DNA of 49,742 nt. Origin: Actinomycetota bacterium (GTDB lineage: Bacteria; Actinomycetota; Acidimicrobiia; IMCC26256; JAENVU01). The notes beneath the pieces are model-generated. The model made no database searches. It worked only from the letters and a program-made list of their open reading frames with translations, and had not been told where the DNA came from. Shown piece by piece: positions 28,051 to 36,404 of this stretch. The stretch's first letter is position 1. Every line of letters begins with the position of its first letter. The translations under genes were made by a program, and so were the position numbers. The stretch covers positions 1 through 49,742 of the forward strand of contig VGBT01000019.1 in assembly GCA_016870395.1 (NCBI GenBank), written 5' to 3'.

Positions 28051-30129
28051 ATGAAGGCTGAGGCGCAGCCAGCTGGGGGATCGAAGACCGCAATGAGACC
28101 GCTCGACTATCTCCGGATCCTGCGTCGGCGCTGGTGGGTGCTCCTCGTCGGCACGATGATCGGTCTGGCCTTGGCATTCGCGACCCAGCCGAGCGAAAGG
28201 AAGGTGATCCGCGAGACCGCGCCCCGAGTGCAGTATCGTGCAACGCACCTTCTGCTCGCGGACCCGTCGTCACTGGACAAGGGCGTTGCTGGCACGATCG
28301 GATACGACCGCCTCGCGCTCCTGACACTCGCGGGTGAGGTCCCGAAGACCGCGATGAAGAAGCTGGGCGCCACGCCGTTCCCCGCGGTGCTCAACGAGCA
28401 GTCCGGCGAGGAGACGAGCGAGGGTGGTGAGAAGGGCTCGCCGAACGCGCAGCGTCAGCGCGCGCGGTCGACCGATCCTTCCATCCCGAAGTTCCGCTTG
28501 GGTCAGGGAGCGATCGCGGTCTACGGCAGTTACGGGGTGCTGTCTGTTGCCGCGGTGCCTGACCCGTCTACGGGCGCACTCGCGATCACGGCGACGGGTC
28601 CAAAGGCGGAGGCCGCGCGAGCGGCCAACGTGTTCGCCGAGACGTTGGTCGAGTACCTCGACAGCCTCGGTGCCGAGCAGTACGACACGCGGGTCAGAGA
28701 GCTCACCAAGAAACGTAACGATCTGGTCGCTCACGGGGTTTCGCTCGACCAGCAGATGTTCATCTCCGGTGGCGACCCGGCCCGTTGGCAGGTCTTGGCG
28801 GCGCGCCGTGCGCAGAACATGGGCGAGATCGAAGACGTCAACCTCGAGCTCACGGCCGTGACGCGCGCTGGTGCGCAGAAGGCGGAGCTGGGTACGCTCG
28901 AGCCGGCATCGGACAAACGCGTCACGTTGATCGTGTCGCCGGGCGGCAGCGCCGTCAGCCCGAGCCAGCGCCTCCTGCTCGGCGGCGCGATCGGGTTCAT
29001 GCTGGCGCTTGCGATTCTCCTGCTCATCGAGATCCTCGGGGCACGGGTCCGCGACGTCCCGGGCACGGAAGGTGCAGCCCGAATGCCGGTGATCGCGGAG
29101 ATCCCGGTCGTGAAGATCACGCGGGCTGACCGGTTCCGCGTGGCGACGGCTTCCGAGCCGGCCTCGCTCACCGCAGAGGCGTACCGATCTCTGCGGACCT
29201 CGATCCTCGCCATGTGGCAGCGGCATCCGAAGAACATGGATTCCGCCCACGGCAACGGCCATGGAACCGTCGCGGGCGGCGCGAACGGAAACGGGCATGC
29301 GAACGGCAACGGAGACGGGCATGCGAACGGCAACGGAGACGGGCATGCGAACGGCAACGGAGGTAGTCGAGCGCTGCACTCTCTGCTCGTCACCTCGCCC
29401 GGGCCGGCCGAGGGCAAGTCGATCAGCGTCGTGAACCTAGCCGCCGCGTTCGCCGAGACGGGGGTGTCGGTGATCGTGCTCGATGCCGACTTCCGACGTC
29501 CGACGCTCTGCCGGTACTTCGATCTGCCGTTGGCGCCGAATCTGGGTGACCTCGATCTCGACTGCCGTCCGGAGGACCTCGAGGCGGTGCTCCAGGACAC
29601 CGGGATCCCGGGCGTGCGGATGGCCGCGAGCGCCCCCGGCAAGTCGGATCCCGGCCATGCGATCGCCGTCGCCAAGGCGGCCGTGCGCGCGGCCCAGCAC
29701 CTTGCCGATTTCGTGATCGTCGACTCCCCTCCGATCCTGCTGGCGAACGATGCCGCCGACCTCGCCCTCGCAGTGGACGCGTCGGTCCTCCTGGCGCGGT
29801 TCGGATGGACGCGGCGCAGCGGCGTCGTCGCGGCGGCCGAGTTGCTCCGCCGGCTCGAGGCGACCGTGATCGGCGTTGCGATCGTCGGTGCCGAGCACGG
29901 AACAAGGGCGGGCTACTACGGCTACTACGGCTACTACGGCTATGGCTACGGCTATGCCCATCCCGGCGAGGTGTCGATCACGCAGCGGCTGCTCCCGTGG
30001 AAGACCGGCCGCAGTCCCGGGCGCCCGGACCGCAGGGAGACGGTCCCGACGCACGTGTCCCAGCCCACCGGCGACGACCCAGATCAGGAACCGAAGTCGA
30101 ATTCGGACCCCGACGAGCCCTGGGTCTGA
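28051..30129 (+). CDS. Wzz/BY-kinase fusion: chain-length regulator and tyrosine autokinase
   Basis: 692 aa. An N-terminal Wzz domain has TM1 at PLDYLRILRRRWWVLLVG and TM2 at GGAIGFMLALAILLLIEIL. A cytoplasmic BY-kinase domain follows, with Walker A SPGPAEGKSIS (K456), Walker A' VIVLDADFRRPT (D478, D480), Walker B FVIVDSPP (D558), and a C-terminal Tyr cluster (about 620-637). Between TM2 and the kinase lies an Asn/Gly/His-rich linker encoded by a 24-bp tandem repeat. Wzz and kinase are one chain, as in proteobacterial Wzc. By family it controls polymer length through Tyr phosphorylation. An alternative start is the ATG at 28093. First gene of the plus-strand operon. Confidence 0.92.
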   Translation: MKAEAQPAGGSKTAMRPLDYLRILRRRWWVLLVGTMIGLALAFATQPSERKVIRETAPRVQYRATHLLLADPSSLDKGVAGTIGYDRLALLTLAGEVPKTAMKKLGATPFPAVLNEQSGEETSEGGEKGSPNAQRQRARSTDPSIPKFRLGQGAIAVYGSYGVLSVAAVPDPSTGALAITATGPKAEAARAANVFAETLVEYLDSLGAEQYDTRVRELTKKRNDLVAHGVSLDQQMFISGGDPARWQVLAARRAQNMGEIEDVNLELTAVTRAGAQKAELGTLEPASDKRVTLIVSPGGSAVSPSQRLLLGGAIGFMLALAILLLIEILGARVRDVPGTEGAARMPVIAEIPVVKITRADRFRVATASEPASLTAEAYRSLRTSILAMWQRHPKNMDSAHGNGHGTVAGGANGNGHANGNGDGHANGNGDGHANGNGGSRALHSLLVTSPGPAEGKSISVVNLAAAFAETGVSVIVLDADFRRPTLCRYFDLPLAPNLGDLDLDCRPEDLEAVLQDTGIPGVRMAASAPGKSDPGHAIAVAKAAVRAAQHLADFVIVDSPPILLANDAADLALAVDASVLLARFGWTRRSGVVAAAELLRRLEATVIGVAIVGAEHGTRAGYYGYYGYYGYGYGYAHPGEVSITQRLLPWKTGRSPGRPDRRETVPTHVSQPTGDDPDQEPKSNSDPDEPWV
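29292..29363 (+). repeat. 24-bp tandem repeat, three copies, in the BY-kinase linker
   Basis: Copies at 29292-29315, 29316-29339 and 29340-29363 are identical except for the last base of copy three. Each encodes eight residues of the Gly/His/Ala/Asn type (around GHANGNGD). The repeat is in frame, so copy number could vary without breaking the kinase. Confidence 0.9.
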
Positions 30130-30148
30130 CCCGGCGTTGGGTACGGCC

Positions 30149-30442
30149 GTGCACCCGTCCGAGAGCGCACCGAAGACCCAACGCTACGTCCGCTCACCGG
30201 GCGCGCTGGTGCGCGAAGGCGCCTTCGGTGTCGTCGTCCTCGGCACCGAGACCTCCGACGCGGTGACGCTCTCGGGCACTGCTGCGGCGCTCTGGGACGT
30301 CCTTGCCGACCCGCAGACGTCGACGGCGGTCGTCGACGTGCTCGCGGAGCAGTTCGGACTCGCCCCCGAGCGCGTTCGTCCCGACGTCGATTCGGCGTTG
30401 GAACAGCTGGTGCAGCTCGGTGCGCTGGAACGCCGCGCATGA
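30149..30442 (+). CDS. PqqD-like protein (RiPP recognition element fold)
   Basis: 97 aa. YVRSPGALVREGAFGVVVLG, then TLSGTAAALWDVLADPQT, then a helical C-terminus (VRPDVDSALEQLVQLGALE) match the small PqqD winged-helix family. Relatives bind leader peptides of ribosomally made peptides or act as peptide chaperones. The GTG at 30149 lies 19 bases after the kinase stop; a TTG at 30137 is possible. Its stop overlaps the nucleotidyltransferase start. The partner is unknown. Confidence 0.75.
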   Translation: MHPSESAPKTQRYVRSPGALVREGAFGVVVLGTETSDAVTLSGTAAALWDVLADPQTSTAVVDVLAEQFGLAPERVRPDVDSALEQLVQLGALERRA

Positions 30443-31539
30443 CCTTCGACACCCTGGGCACCATCGGCTCCTACGGACTCCCGGGAGCGGCGCCGGTCTC
30501 GATCGGGCCGCTCGGCGCGCCCGAATGGGGCTCGTTGCTGCGCGCCGCGGTCGACCAGCGAGCGGTTCCGCTCGTTGCGCATGCCGCGGCAGGGGGATGC
30601 CTCGAGACGTCCTCGGCCCAATGGGACGAGCTCACCTCCATGAACGAGCAGTCCATGCACGCATGCGTGCGCCTCGAGCGGGCCGCGCTCGAGGTGGTAT
30701 GGGTGCTCCGCGGTGCGGGAATCCCGCACCGGCTGCTCAAGGGAGCCGCGGTCGCCCACCTCGACTATCCGGACGCCTCGTGGCGTGCCTTCGGCGATGT
30801 CGACGTGCTCGTGCGCGCCGATCGCTATGACGACGCGATCCACGTTCTCGAGCGTCTCGGCGGACGTCGGCGCTACTCCGAGGTTCGCCCCGGGTTCGAC
30901 AGCCGCTGGGGAAAGGGCGCCTGCGTCGTTCTCGATCGCGGCGTCCAGGTCGACGTTCATCGGAGCTTCGTCGCTGGCCCCTTCGGTCTCACCATCGATC
31001 TCAACGACCTCTTCGCCGTTTCCGAAGCGGTGCTCCTCGGTGGTGTCGAGGTCGACGTGCTCTCGCGAGAGCACCGACTGCTGCACGCGTGCTACCACGC
31101 TCTGCTCGGCGACGCGCCGGCGCGCCTCGTGCCGTTGCGCGACGTGGCGCAGATGGCGCTGAGCGGAACGCGTGACTGGGAGGAGCTCTGGGGGTGCGCG
31201 AGCCGCTGGCACTCACGAGCCGTCGTTGCGCGTGCCATGCATGCGAGTGCCACAGCCATGAACGTGATCCTGCCCGAGCCGGCGCGCTCGTGGACGGTCG
31301 ACTACGTCGCCGACCGGTTCGAGGCGCGCTCTCTCGATGCGTATCTCGGTCCCGGTCGCTCGTACGCCCGTCAGATGGCGGCCGGGGTGCACGCGGTGCG
31401 CGGGCTCGGAGCCAAGCTTGCCTACGTGCGGTCCATGCTCGCGGTGGATGCCGACTACGCACGCCGCCACGACGGAGGGTACCGGCGGCGGGTACAGCGG
31501 GCTTGGCGTGCGCAGCGCAGCGCAGGGGCGGCCCGATGA
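30439..31539 (+). CDS. Nucleotidyltransferase-family protein (PF14907-like)
   Basis: 366 aa. The motif HRLLKGAAVAHLDYPD followed by FGDVDVLVR (D120, D122) is the active-site pattern of this uncharacterised nucleotidyltransferase family, seen in lasso-peptide and exopolysaccharide loci. The rest is helical. A small PqqD protein precedes it and an HprK-like kinase lies two genes downstream, the usual partners of this family. The reaction is not known; transfer of a nucleotide to a peptide or sugar is a guess. It overlaps its neighbours at ATGA. Confidence 0.75.
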   Translation: MTFDTLGTIGSYGLPGAAPVSIGPLGAPEWGSLLRAAVDQRAVPLVAHAAAGGCLETSSAQWDELTSMNEQSMHACVRLERAALEVVWVLRGAGIPHRLLKGAAVAHLDYPDASWRAFGDVDVLVRADRYDDAIHVLERLGGRRRYSEVRPGFDSRWGKGACVVLDRGVQVDVHRSFVAGPFGLTIDLNDLFAVSEAVLLGGVEVDVLSREHRLLHACYHALLGDAPARLVPLRDVAQMALSGTRDWEELWGCASRWHSRAVVARAMHASATAMNVILPEPARSWTVDYVADRFEARSLDAYLGPGRSYARQMAAGVHAVRGLGAKLAYVRSMLAVDADYARRHDGGYRRRVQRAWRAQRSAGAAR

Positions 31540-33104
31540 GCACCGACCGGTGGGCTGACCGCGACGTGTTGCCGCTCGCCAACGCGGAGCGGCTCGCGTG
31601 GCCGAAGGTGCGCACGTGGCCTCGGTACGTGATCGGGCTCGGCGCCGTGGCATACGTGGCGATGATCGTGATCGGCGTCGGCACCGGATCCTTCGAAACG
31701 CTGATGGCGGTCCCGCTGATCCCCGCTCTTGGCTATGCAACCTACTGGATCGCACGATCGGTCGCCCTTAGCGAGCACGACCACTCCATGATCGAGTTCA
31801 TCCTCGCGGCCTTCGCCGCCAAGATGATGGGAACGCTCCTGAGAGCGCTCGTAGTGAGCCAGCTCTACAACAACCAGTCGGATGCCTACGACTTCCACCT
31901 CTGGGGGCAATACTACGCACCGTACTTCCGGCGCCTCGACTTCTCTCAGGTGCCCTCCTTCAGCGGAACCGACTTCATGCGCGCGCTCAGCGGGATGGTG
32001 TACGCGGTCACGGGCTCCTCGAAGTTCAGTGGCGGGATCGTCTTTTCGTTCCTCTCGTTCCTCGGCTTGCTCCTGTGCTGGCGCGCCTTCCGACGCGCGA
32101 TTCCTGATGGTGACGGCTATCGATACGGCTTGCTCGTCCTCTTCCTCCCTTCGTTGCTCTACTGGCCGTCGTCGATGGGCAAGGAGGGATTCTGCCTCTT
32201 CGGGATCGGCGTGGCCTCGTACGGATTTGCGCGGATCCTGACTCGCAGGATTTTTTCGGGCCTCGCGCTCTTCGCGCTGGGCGTGTTCCTTCTCTCGCTC
32301 CTGCGACCTCACATCGCGCTCACGCTCTTTAGTGGTGCCGCGCTCGCCGCGGCGGTGGGGAAGTCCCGGTCCCCTGGGGCCAAGACGTCCCTCGTCCGTA
32401 TGGTGGTCTTCGGTGCTCTCATGGTGACGTGGACGATGCTCGCGTCGTCCACGTCGTCCTTCTTCGGGGTCCCGAGCCTGAATCAGGAATCGATGAACCA
32501 GATCCTCGGCGAAGCCGAGGGGAGAACCGACGAAGCCGGTTCCAAGTTCGAGCCGGCCTCGATGTCCCATCCCGCCACCGTGCCGCTCGCGGCCGTGACC
32601 GTGCTCTTCCGGCCGTTCCCGATCGAGGTCCACAGCCCCGTCGCTGCGGCGAGCGCACTGGAGGGCGTCTTCCTCTTCGGGCTGTGTTGCGTGTCGTGGC
32701 GACGGCTTAGGTCGATTCCGCGGTGCATGCGTGAGAGTCCGTACACCGCGTACTGCATCGGGGCCCTCGTCGCGTTCGTCTACGCGTTCTCGGCCTTCTC
32801 GAACTTCGGCATCTTGGCTCGCCAGCGGTCGCAATTTCTCCCGCTGTTCCTCGTCCTGGTCTGCCTCCCGGTGTGGACCCGAACTGACGCGCTGTCGACC
32901 GAGGAGGCACTCAGCGCTCGTGACGCGGATCCCGACGATCCGTATGCAGAGATGGTGGCGCCTCCCGTCTACCAGGAGATCCCTCCGGTCGACCCGTACG
33001 AGCACGTCGGTCCCGGCCCCGAGCCCTACGTCGTCGTCGACGAGGATCCGTACGCCCGCTTCGCCGATCCGGGCGCACCGGACACCCGTCGTGGCCGCGG
33101 CTGA
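31536..33104 (+). CDS. Polytopic membrane protein, candidate Wzy-type polymerase
   Basis: 522 aa with about ten TM helices and a long soluble loop after SSTSSFFGVPSLNQ. The C-terminal part has NFGILARQRSQFLPLFLVLV, the N-x-G-x-x-x-R-x-R pattern near the last helices of EPS polymerase and ligase-like proteins. An acidic, Pro/Tyr-rich cytosolic tail of about 70 residues follows. The start is the ATG at 31536, overlapping the preceding stop. Codon use is less GC-biased than in the neighbours, as often seen for polymerases. Function is inferred from topology and context. Confidence 0.65.
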   Translation: MSTDRWADRDVLPLANAERLAWPKVRTWPRYVIGLGAVAYVAMIVIGVGTGSFETLMAVPLIPALGYATYWIARSVALSEHDHSMIEFILAAFAAKMMGTLLRALVVSQLYNNQSDAYDFHLWGQYYAPYFRRLDFSQVPSFSGTDFMRALSGMVYAVTGSSKFSGGIVFSFLSFLGLLLCWRAFRRAIPDGDGYRYGLLVLFLPSLLYWPSSMGKEGFCLFGIGVASYGFARILTRRIFSGLALFALGVFLLSLLRPHIALTLFSGAALAAAVGKSRSPGAKTSLVRMVVFGALMVTWTMLASSTSSFFGVPSLNQESMNQILGEAEGRTDEAGSKFEPASMSHPATVPLAAVTVLFRPFPIEVHSPVAAASALEGVFLFGLCCVSWRRLRSIPRCMRESPYTAYCIGALVAFVYAFSAFSNFGILARQRSQFLPLFLVLVCLPVWTRTDALSTEEALSARDADPDDPYAEMVAPPVYQEIPPVDPYEHVGPGPEPYVVVDEDPYARFADPGAPDTRRGRG

Positions 33105-33978
33105 CCAAGCCGCGGCGGTACGGCGCGCGCTCGAGTCGTCCGGCTGGGCTCGCGGGTCGCGCCTGGCGCTGCTCGACTTCGACGTGACCACGTACAGCGA
33201 CGATCCTGCGGTCTTGGAGCTCGTCGACGCGCTCTACGGCGCGGTGTTGGCACCGGGCGTCGGCCACCACGTGCTCTCGTTGGGTCGCGCGTCCGACGGT
33301 GAGCGCGCCGGGGTCGTCGTCGCACTCGACGGCGTGCCGATCGTCCGGACGACGGCTCCGTCGATCGCCTTCGCGCATCTGGTGTTCGAGGCCAACCAGC
33401 AGGCGCTCCTGGCGACGAGCGGGGTGGTGCTCCACGCGGCTGCCGCGGTGCTGGGGAAGGTCGCCGTGGTGCTCCCGGGGCGGATGGGTGCCGGGAAGTC
33501 GACCTTGGTCGCGGGGCTCGCGGCCGCCGGGGCGGGATACCTGACCGACGAGATCGTGGCCCTCGCGCCGGAGAACGGGTGTGTCCGCCCCTATCCGAAG
33601 CCCGTGTCGCTCGGGATTCCGCCTCCGGAGCTCGACGGGATCACCCGGGGTGCTCCTGCCGGCGCGTCGGAGTACTTCACCGGCGTCCTCGTCCCTGCCC
33701 ACGCGCTGCCCGGGGGTGTCGGATCGCCGACACCGCCAGGTCTTGTCGTGCTGCCCACCTACGAGCCGGACGCTCCGGTCGCGGTGCAACGGCTCGATCC
33801 GGTCGAGTCGGTGGTGGCGCTGGCCGAGCACGCGTTCCATCTCGAACAGCCCGGTGGGTTGCGAGCGCTCGCCGAAGCGTTTCGGGACGTCCCGTGCTAC
33901 CGGCTCACGGGGGGCTCGCTGCCGGGCGCGGTCAACGCCGTGCACGAGCTGACCGGGCGGGCCGTGGCGTCGGCATGA
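33091..33978 (+). CDS. HprK-like kinase
   Basis: 295 aa. The HPr-kinase/phosphorylase-type P-loop domain is preceded by VVLHAAAAVLGKVAVVLPG. The P-loop is GRMGAGKSTLVAGL (K136), and YLTDEIVAL (D153, E154) is the catalytic acidic pair. In lasso-peptide loci such kinases phosphorylate a peptide; HprK-related kinase A/B families occur with PqqD proteins in polysaccharide loci. No HPr or PTS gene is nearby, so a catabolite-repression role is unlikely. The start is the GTG at 33091, overlapping the preceding gene by 14 bases. Confidence 0.8.
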   Translation: MAAADQAAAVRRALESSGWARGSRLALLDFDVTTYSDDPAVLELVDALYGAVLAPGVGHHVLSLGRASDGERAGVVVALDGVPIVRTTAPSIAFAHLVFEANQQALLATSGVVLHAAAAVLGKVAVVLPGRMGAGKSTLVAGLAAAGAGYLTDEIVALAPENGCVRPYPKPVSLGIPPPELDGITRGAPAGASEYFTGVLVPAHALPGGVGSPTPPGLVVLPTYEPDAPVAVQRLDPVESVVALAEHAFHLEQPGGLRALAEAFRDVPCYRLTGGSLPGAVNAVHELTGRAVASA

Positions 33979-35081
33979 CGAGCATCGCGTGTGCTCCCGG
34001 CGCACGCCCTCGCGCCCGGGGGCTCGAGGAGGCGGTTGGTGTCGACGGCGAGGTGCTCGTCGCCGCCGCCGGCGAGGTGCACGTCCTCACCCCCACGGCT
34101 GCATTGCTCTGGGAGTGCTGCGACGGCGAGGCCACCGTGGCCGAGCTCAGCGCGGAAGTCGCCGAGGTCTTCGATCAGGAGCAGGAGCAGGTGCTCTCCG
34201 AGGTCGTGGTGCTCGTCGGCGAGCTCGAGCAACGGGGCCTCGTCGTGCTCGAAGGTTCTGGTCAGGGTCCGCGCGAGCCCGCCCTCCTCGCACCGAGCGC
34301 GTCGTGCGCGAGCTGCGGCGAAGGCCCTGGGTTCGAGGCCACGGTGCACGTGGAGTTGGGCTCCGTCGTCGCCTCGATAGGGGCGGACGCCACGACCGCC
34401 CGGGCCATCGAGCGAGCGTTCGGAGGGCGCGTGGTGGAGCGAGCCGAAGCCACCGGTCCGCCCTTGTACGGCATCGTGCTGCCGGAAGCGCGGTCAGGTG
34501 CTAGGTCCACGCCGCTCGCGCGGCTGCATCGTGGGGAGGAGGTGCTGTGCACGAGCCGCGATCCCGGTCGAATCGTTCGGGCGCTCGCGGCCCAGCTCGC
34601 GATCCATGCTCTGCCGGCGCGCGCCGTACGTCTCGATTCGTTGGTCGTCGGGCGGGCCGGGCGGGCGGTGCTGGTCCCGGTGCCCCCGCGGCGCAGCGCC
34701 TTCCTGCGCCGCCTCGCCGCCGTGGGGTGCTGTGCCGCCGACGTTCCATCGGCATGCGTAGACCCGGCACCGTCGGCGTACGCGCTCGTCGGAGCTGCGC
34801 AGCTCGCCCTTGACCTCACCTCGCTCCTCGAGGTCGCTGCGGCGCGGCGCCTCCTCGACGGCGAGCCACCGGCGTTGCCCTGGGGCAACTACGAGATCGT
34901 AGCGGTCGCTACCAGCGGCGATCCCTCACCGGCGAGCGTGCTCGCGGAGCTCGTGCCGCTGAGACACGGGGCGGGGGACTCCGAGGCGGCGGCGGCGGTT
35001 CCTGTGCTGCTCGAGCTGCTCGACGCGGTACCGATCCTGACTGCGCACGATCTCGACGGCATTGCCGGGATCCTCACCTGA
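33975..35081 (+). CDS. PqqD domain fused to a degenerate HprK-like domain
   Basis: 368 aa. Residues 15-95 resemble PqqD (VLTPTAALLWECCDGEATVA...). A linker carries C111-x-x-C114. The C-terminal domain parallels the HprK-like fold: VRLDSLVVGRAGRAVLVPV aligns with the LHAAAAVLGKVAVVLPG part of the previous gene. Where that gene has GAGKST, this one has PPRRSAF (about 237-243), so ATP binding by the normal loop is unlikely. I read it as a catalytically dead partner or adaptor of the active kinase. The ATG overlaps the previous stop. Confidence 0.7.
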   Translation: MTSIACAPGARPRARGLEEAVGVDGEVLVAAAGEVHVLTPTAALLWECCDGEATVAELSAEVAEVFDQEQEQVLSEVVVLVGELEQRGLVVLEGSGQGPREPALLAPSASCASCGEGPGFEATVHVELGSVVASIGADATTARAIERAFGGRVVERAEATGPPLYGIVLPEARSGARSTPLARLHRGEEVLCTSRDPGRIVRALAAQLAIHALPARAVRLDSLVVGRAGRAVLVPVPPRRSAFLRRLAAVGCCAADVPSACVDPAPSAYALVGAAQLALDLTSLLEVAAARRLLDGEPPALPWGNYEIVAVATSGDPSPASVLAELVPLRHGAGDSEAAAAVPVLLELLDAVPILTAHDLDGIAGILT

Positions 35082-35108
35082 GAGTCCCCGGCGGCACGGG
35101 CCGGACGT

Positions 35109-36404
35109 TCAGAGGATCTCGCCGCGTAGGTCGCGCCCGCGCAGCACGCCCTTCGTGTCGAAGACCAGGGGTGCGTGGCGACAGATCAGGTCCGGGTCGA
35201 ACTCTGGATGATCGACGAGCAGGATCGCAAGGTCGCACTGCTCGAGGCGCCGCGCGTCGAACGGCACCACGCTACACGGCAGGTCGGCATGCGCCGTCAC
35301 CGGGATGTGCGGGTCACACGCCTCGAGCGCCGCGCCGAGCGCGGCGAGGCGGTCGGCGACCACGACGCTCGGCGACTCCCGCCAGTCCGACGTGGAGGCC
35401 TTGTAGGCGACGCCGAGCAGGAGGATGCGCGTTCCCTGCACGGCCCGTCCATGACGATTGAGCAGGCCGGTGACCCGTCCGACTACGTGGTCGGGCATGT
35501 GCTCGTTCACGTCGTTGGCGAGCTCGACGAACCGGAACGTGTGTCCGGACCGTCTCCGCACGCGCCACGAGAGATAGGAGGGGTCGACGGGGAGGCAATG
35601 CCCGCCCACTCCCGGTCCGGGCGTGAAGCGCATGTAGCCGAACGGCTTGGTGGACGCGGCGTCGATCGCCGACCAGATGTCCACGCCGAGATCCTCGGCG
35701 AACATCGCCAGCTCGTTGACGAGCGCGATGTTCACGTGCCGGAAGGTGTTCTCCAGGAGCTTGACGAGCTCGGCCTCGGCGGGCGTGCCCACGGGCACGA
35801 CCTTGTCGACCAGCGCGCCGTAGAACGCCTCGACGACCCGACACGAGGCCTCGTCGAGGCCCGAGACCACCTTCGGGGTGTTCTGGAAGGTCCACTGGAT
35901 GTTGCCGGGATCGATCCGCTCCGGGGAGTAGCCGAGGAAGAAGTCGCGGCCGGCGAGCAGGCCCGACTCCTCGAGCACCGGCCTGACCAGCTCCTCGGTG
36001 GTACCCGGGTACGTCGTCGACTCCAGCACGACCAGCGCGCCGGCGCAGAGCACGGCGCTCAGTGCCCGAGCGGCCGACTCGACGTACGTGAGGTCGGGGC
36101 TGCCGTCTCGCAGCGGCGTGGGAACCGAGATCACGGCCACGTCGAAGCCGGCGAGGCCGTCCACGTCGTCGGTCACCGTGTAGCCCGCCGACAGGGCCGC
36201 CGCGACCTGCTCGTCCGGGACGTCTTCGACGTAGGAGTGGCCGTCGCGCAGGGCGCCGACCCGTCGCGGGTCGACGTCGAAGCCCACGACCGTGAAGCCG
36301 ACTTCGACGGCACGCATCGCGACCGGCAGCCCCACGTAGCCCTGGCCGACGATCATGACCTTGGCGGTGCGGTTCTCGATCCGCTCCAACACCGCTGTGC
36401 TCAC
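35109..36404 (-). CDS. UDP-sugar 6-dehydrogenase (WecC/WbpA/TuaD-type)
   Basis: 431 aa. The NAD-binding motif is VMIVGQGYVGLP (about 16-27), the central domain has TYPGTTEELVRPVLEE, the catalytic C270 lies in GPGVGGHCLPVDPSYLSW, and a UDP-binding C-terminal domain follows. The family oxidises C6 of UDP-GlcNAc, UDP-ManNAc or UDP-Glc in two NAD steps to the uronic acid. The sequence fits the HexNAc branch better, but the substrate is not proven. The GTG at 36404 overlaps the stop of the Tat protein gene. Confidence 0.9.
   Translation of the reverse strand: MSTAVLERIENRTAKVMIVGQGYVGLPVAMRAVEVGFTVVGFDVDPRRVGALRDGHSYVEDVPDEQVAAALSAGYTVTDDVDGLAGFDVAVISVPTPLRDGSPDLTYVESAARALSAVLCAGALVVLESTTYPGTTEELVRPVLEESGLLAGRDFFLGYSPERIDPGNIQWTFQNTPKVVSGLDEASCRVVEAFYGALVDKVVPVGTPAEAELVKLLENTFRHVNIALVNELAMFAEDLGVDIWSAIDAASTKPFGYMRFTPGPGVGGHCLPVDPSYLSWRVRRRSGHTFRFVELANDVNEHMPDHVVGRVTGLLNRHGRAVQGTRILLLGVAYKASTSDWRESPSVVVADRLAALGAALEACDPHIPVTAHADLPCSVVPFDARRLEQCDLAILLVDHPEFDPDLICRHAPLVFDTKGVLRGRDLRGEIL

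Noticed and set aside
29292-29363. Direct repeats that might suggest a CRISPR array
   Set aside because: Units are contiguous without spacers, 24 bp, and in frame within the kinase gene.
31455-33191. 578-codon minus-strand frame opposite the Wzy-like gene
   Set aside because: Arg/Glu/His-rich antisense composition with no membrane segments or family features.
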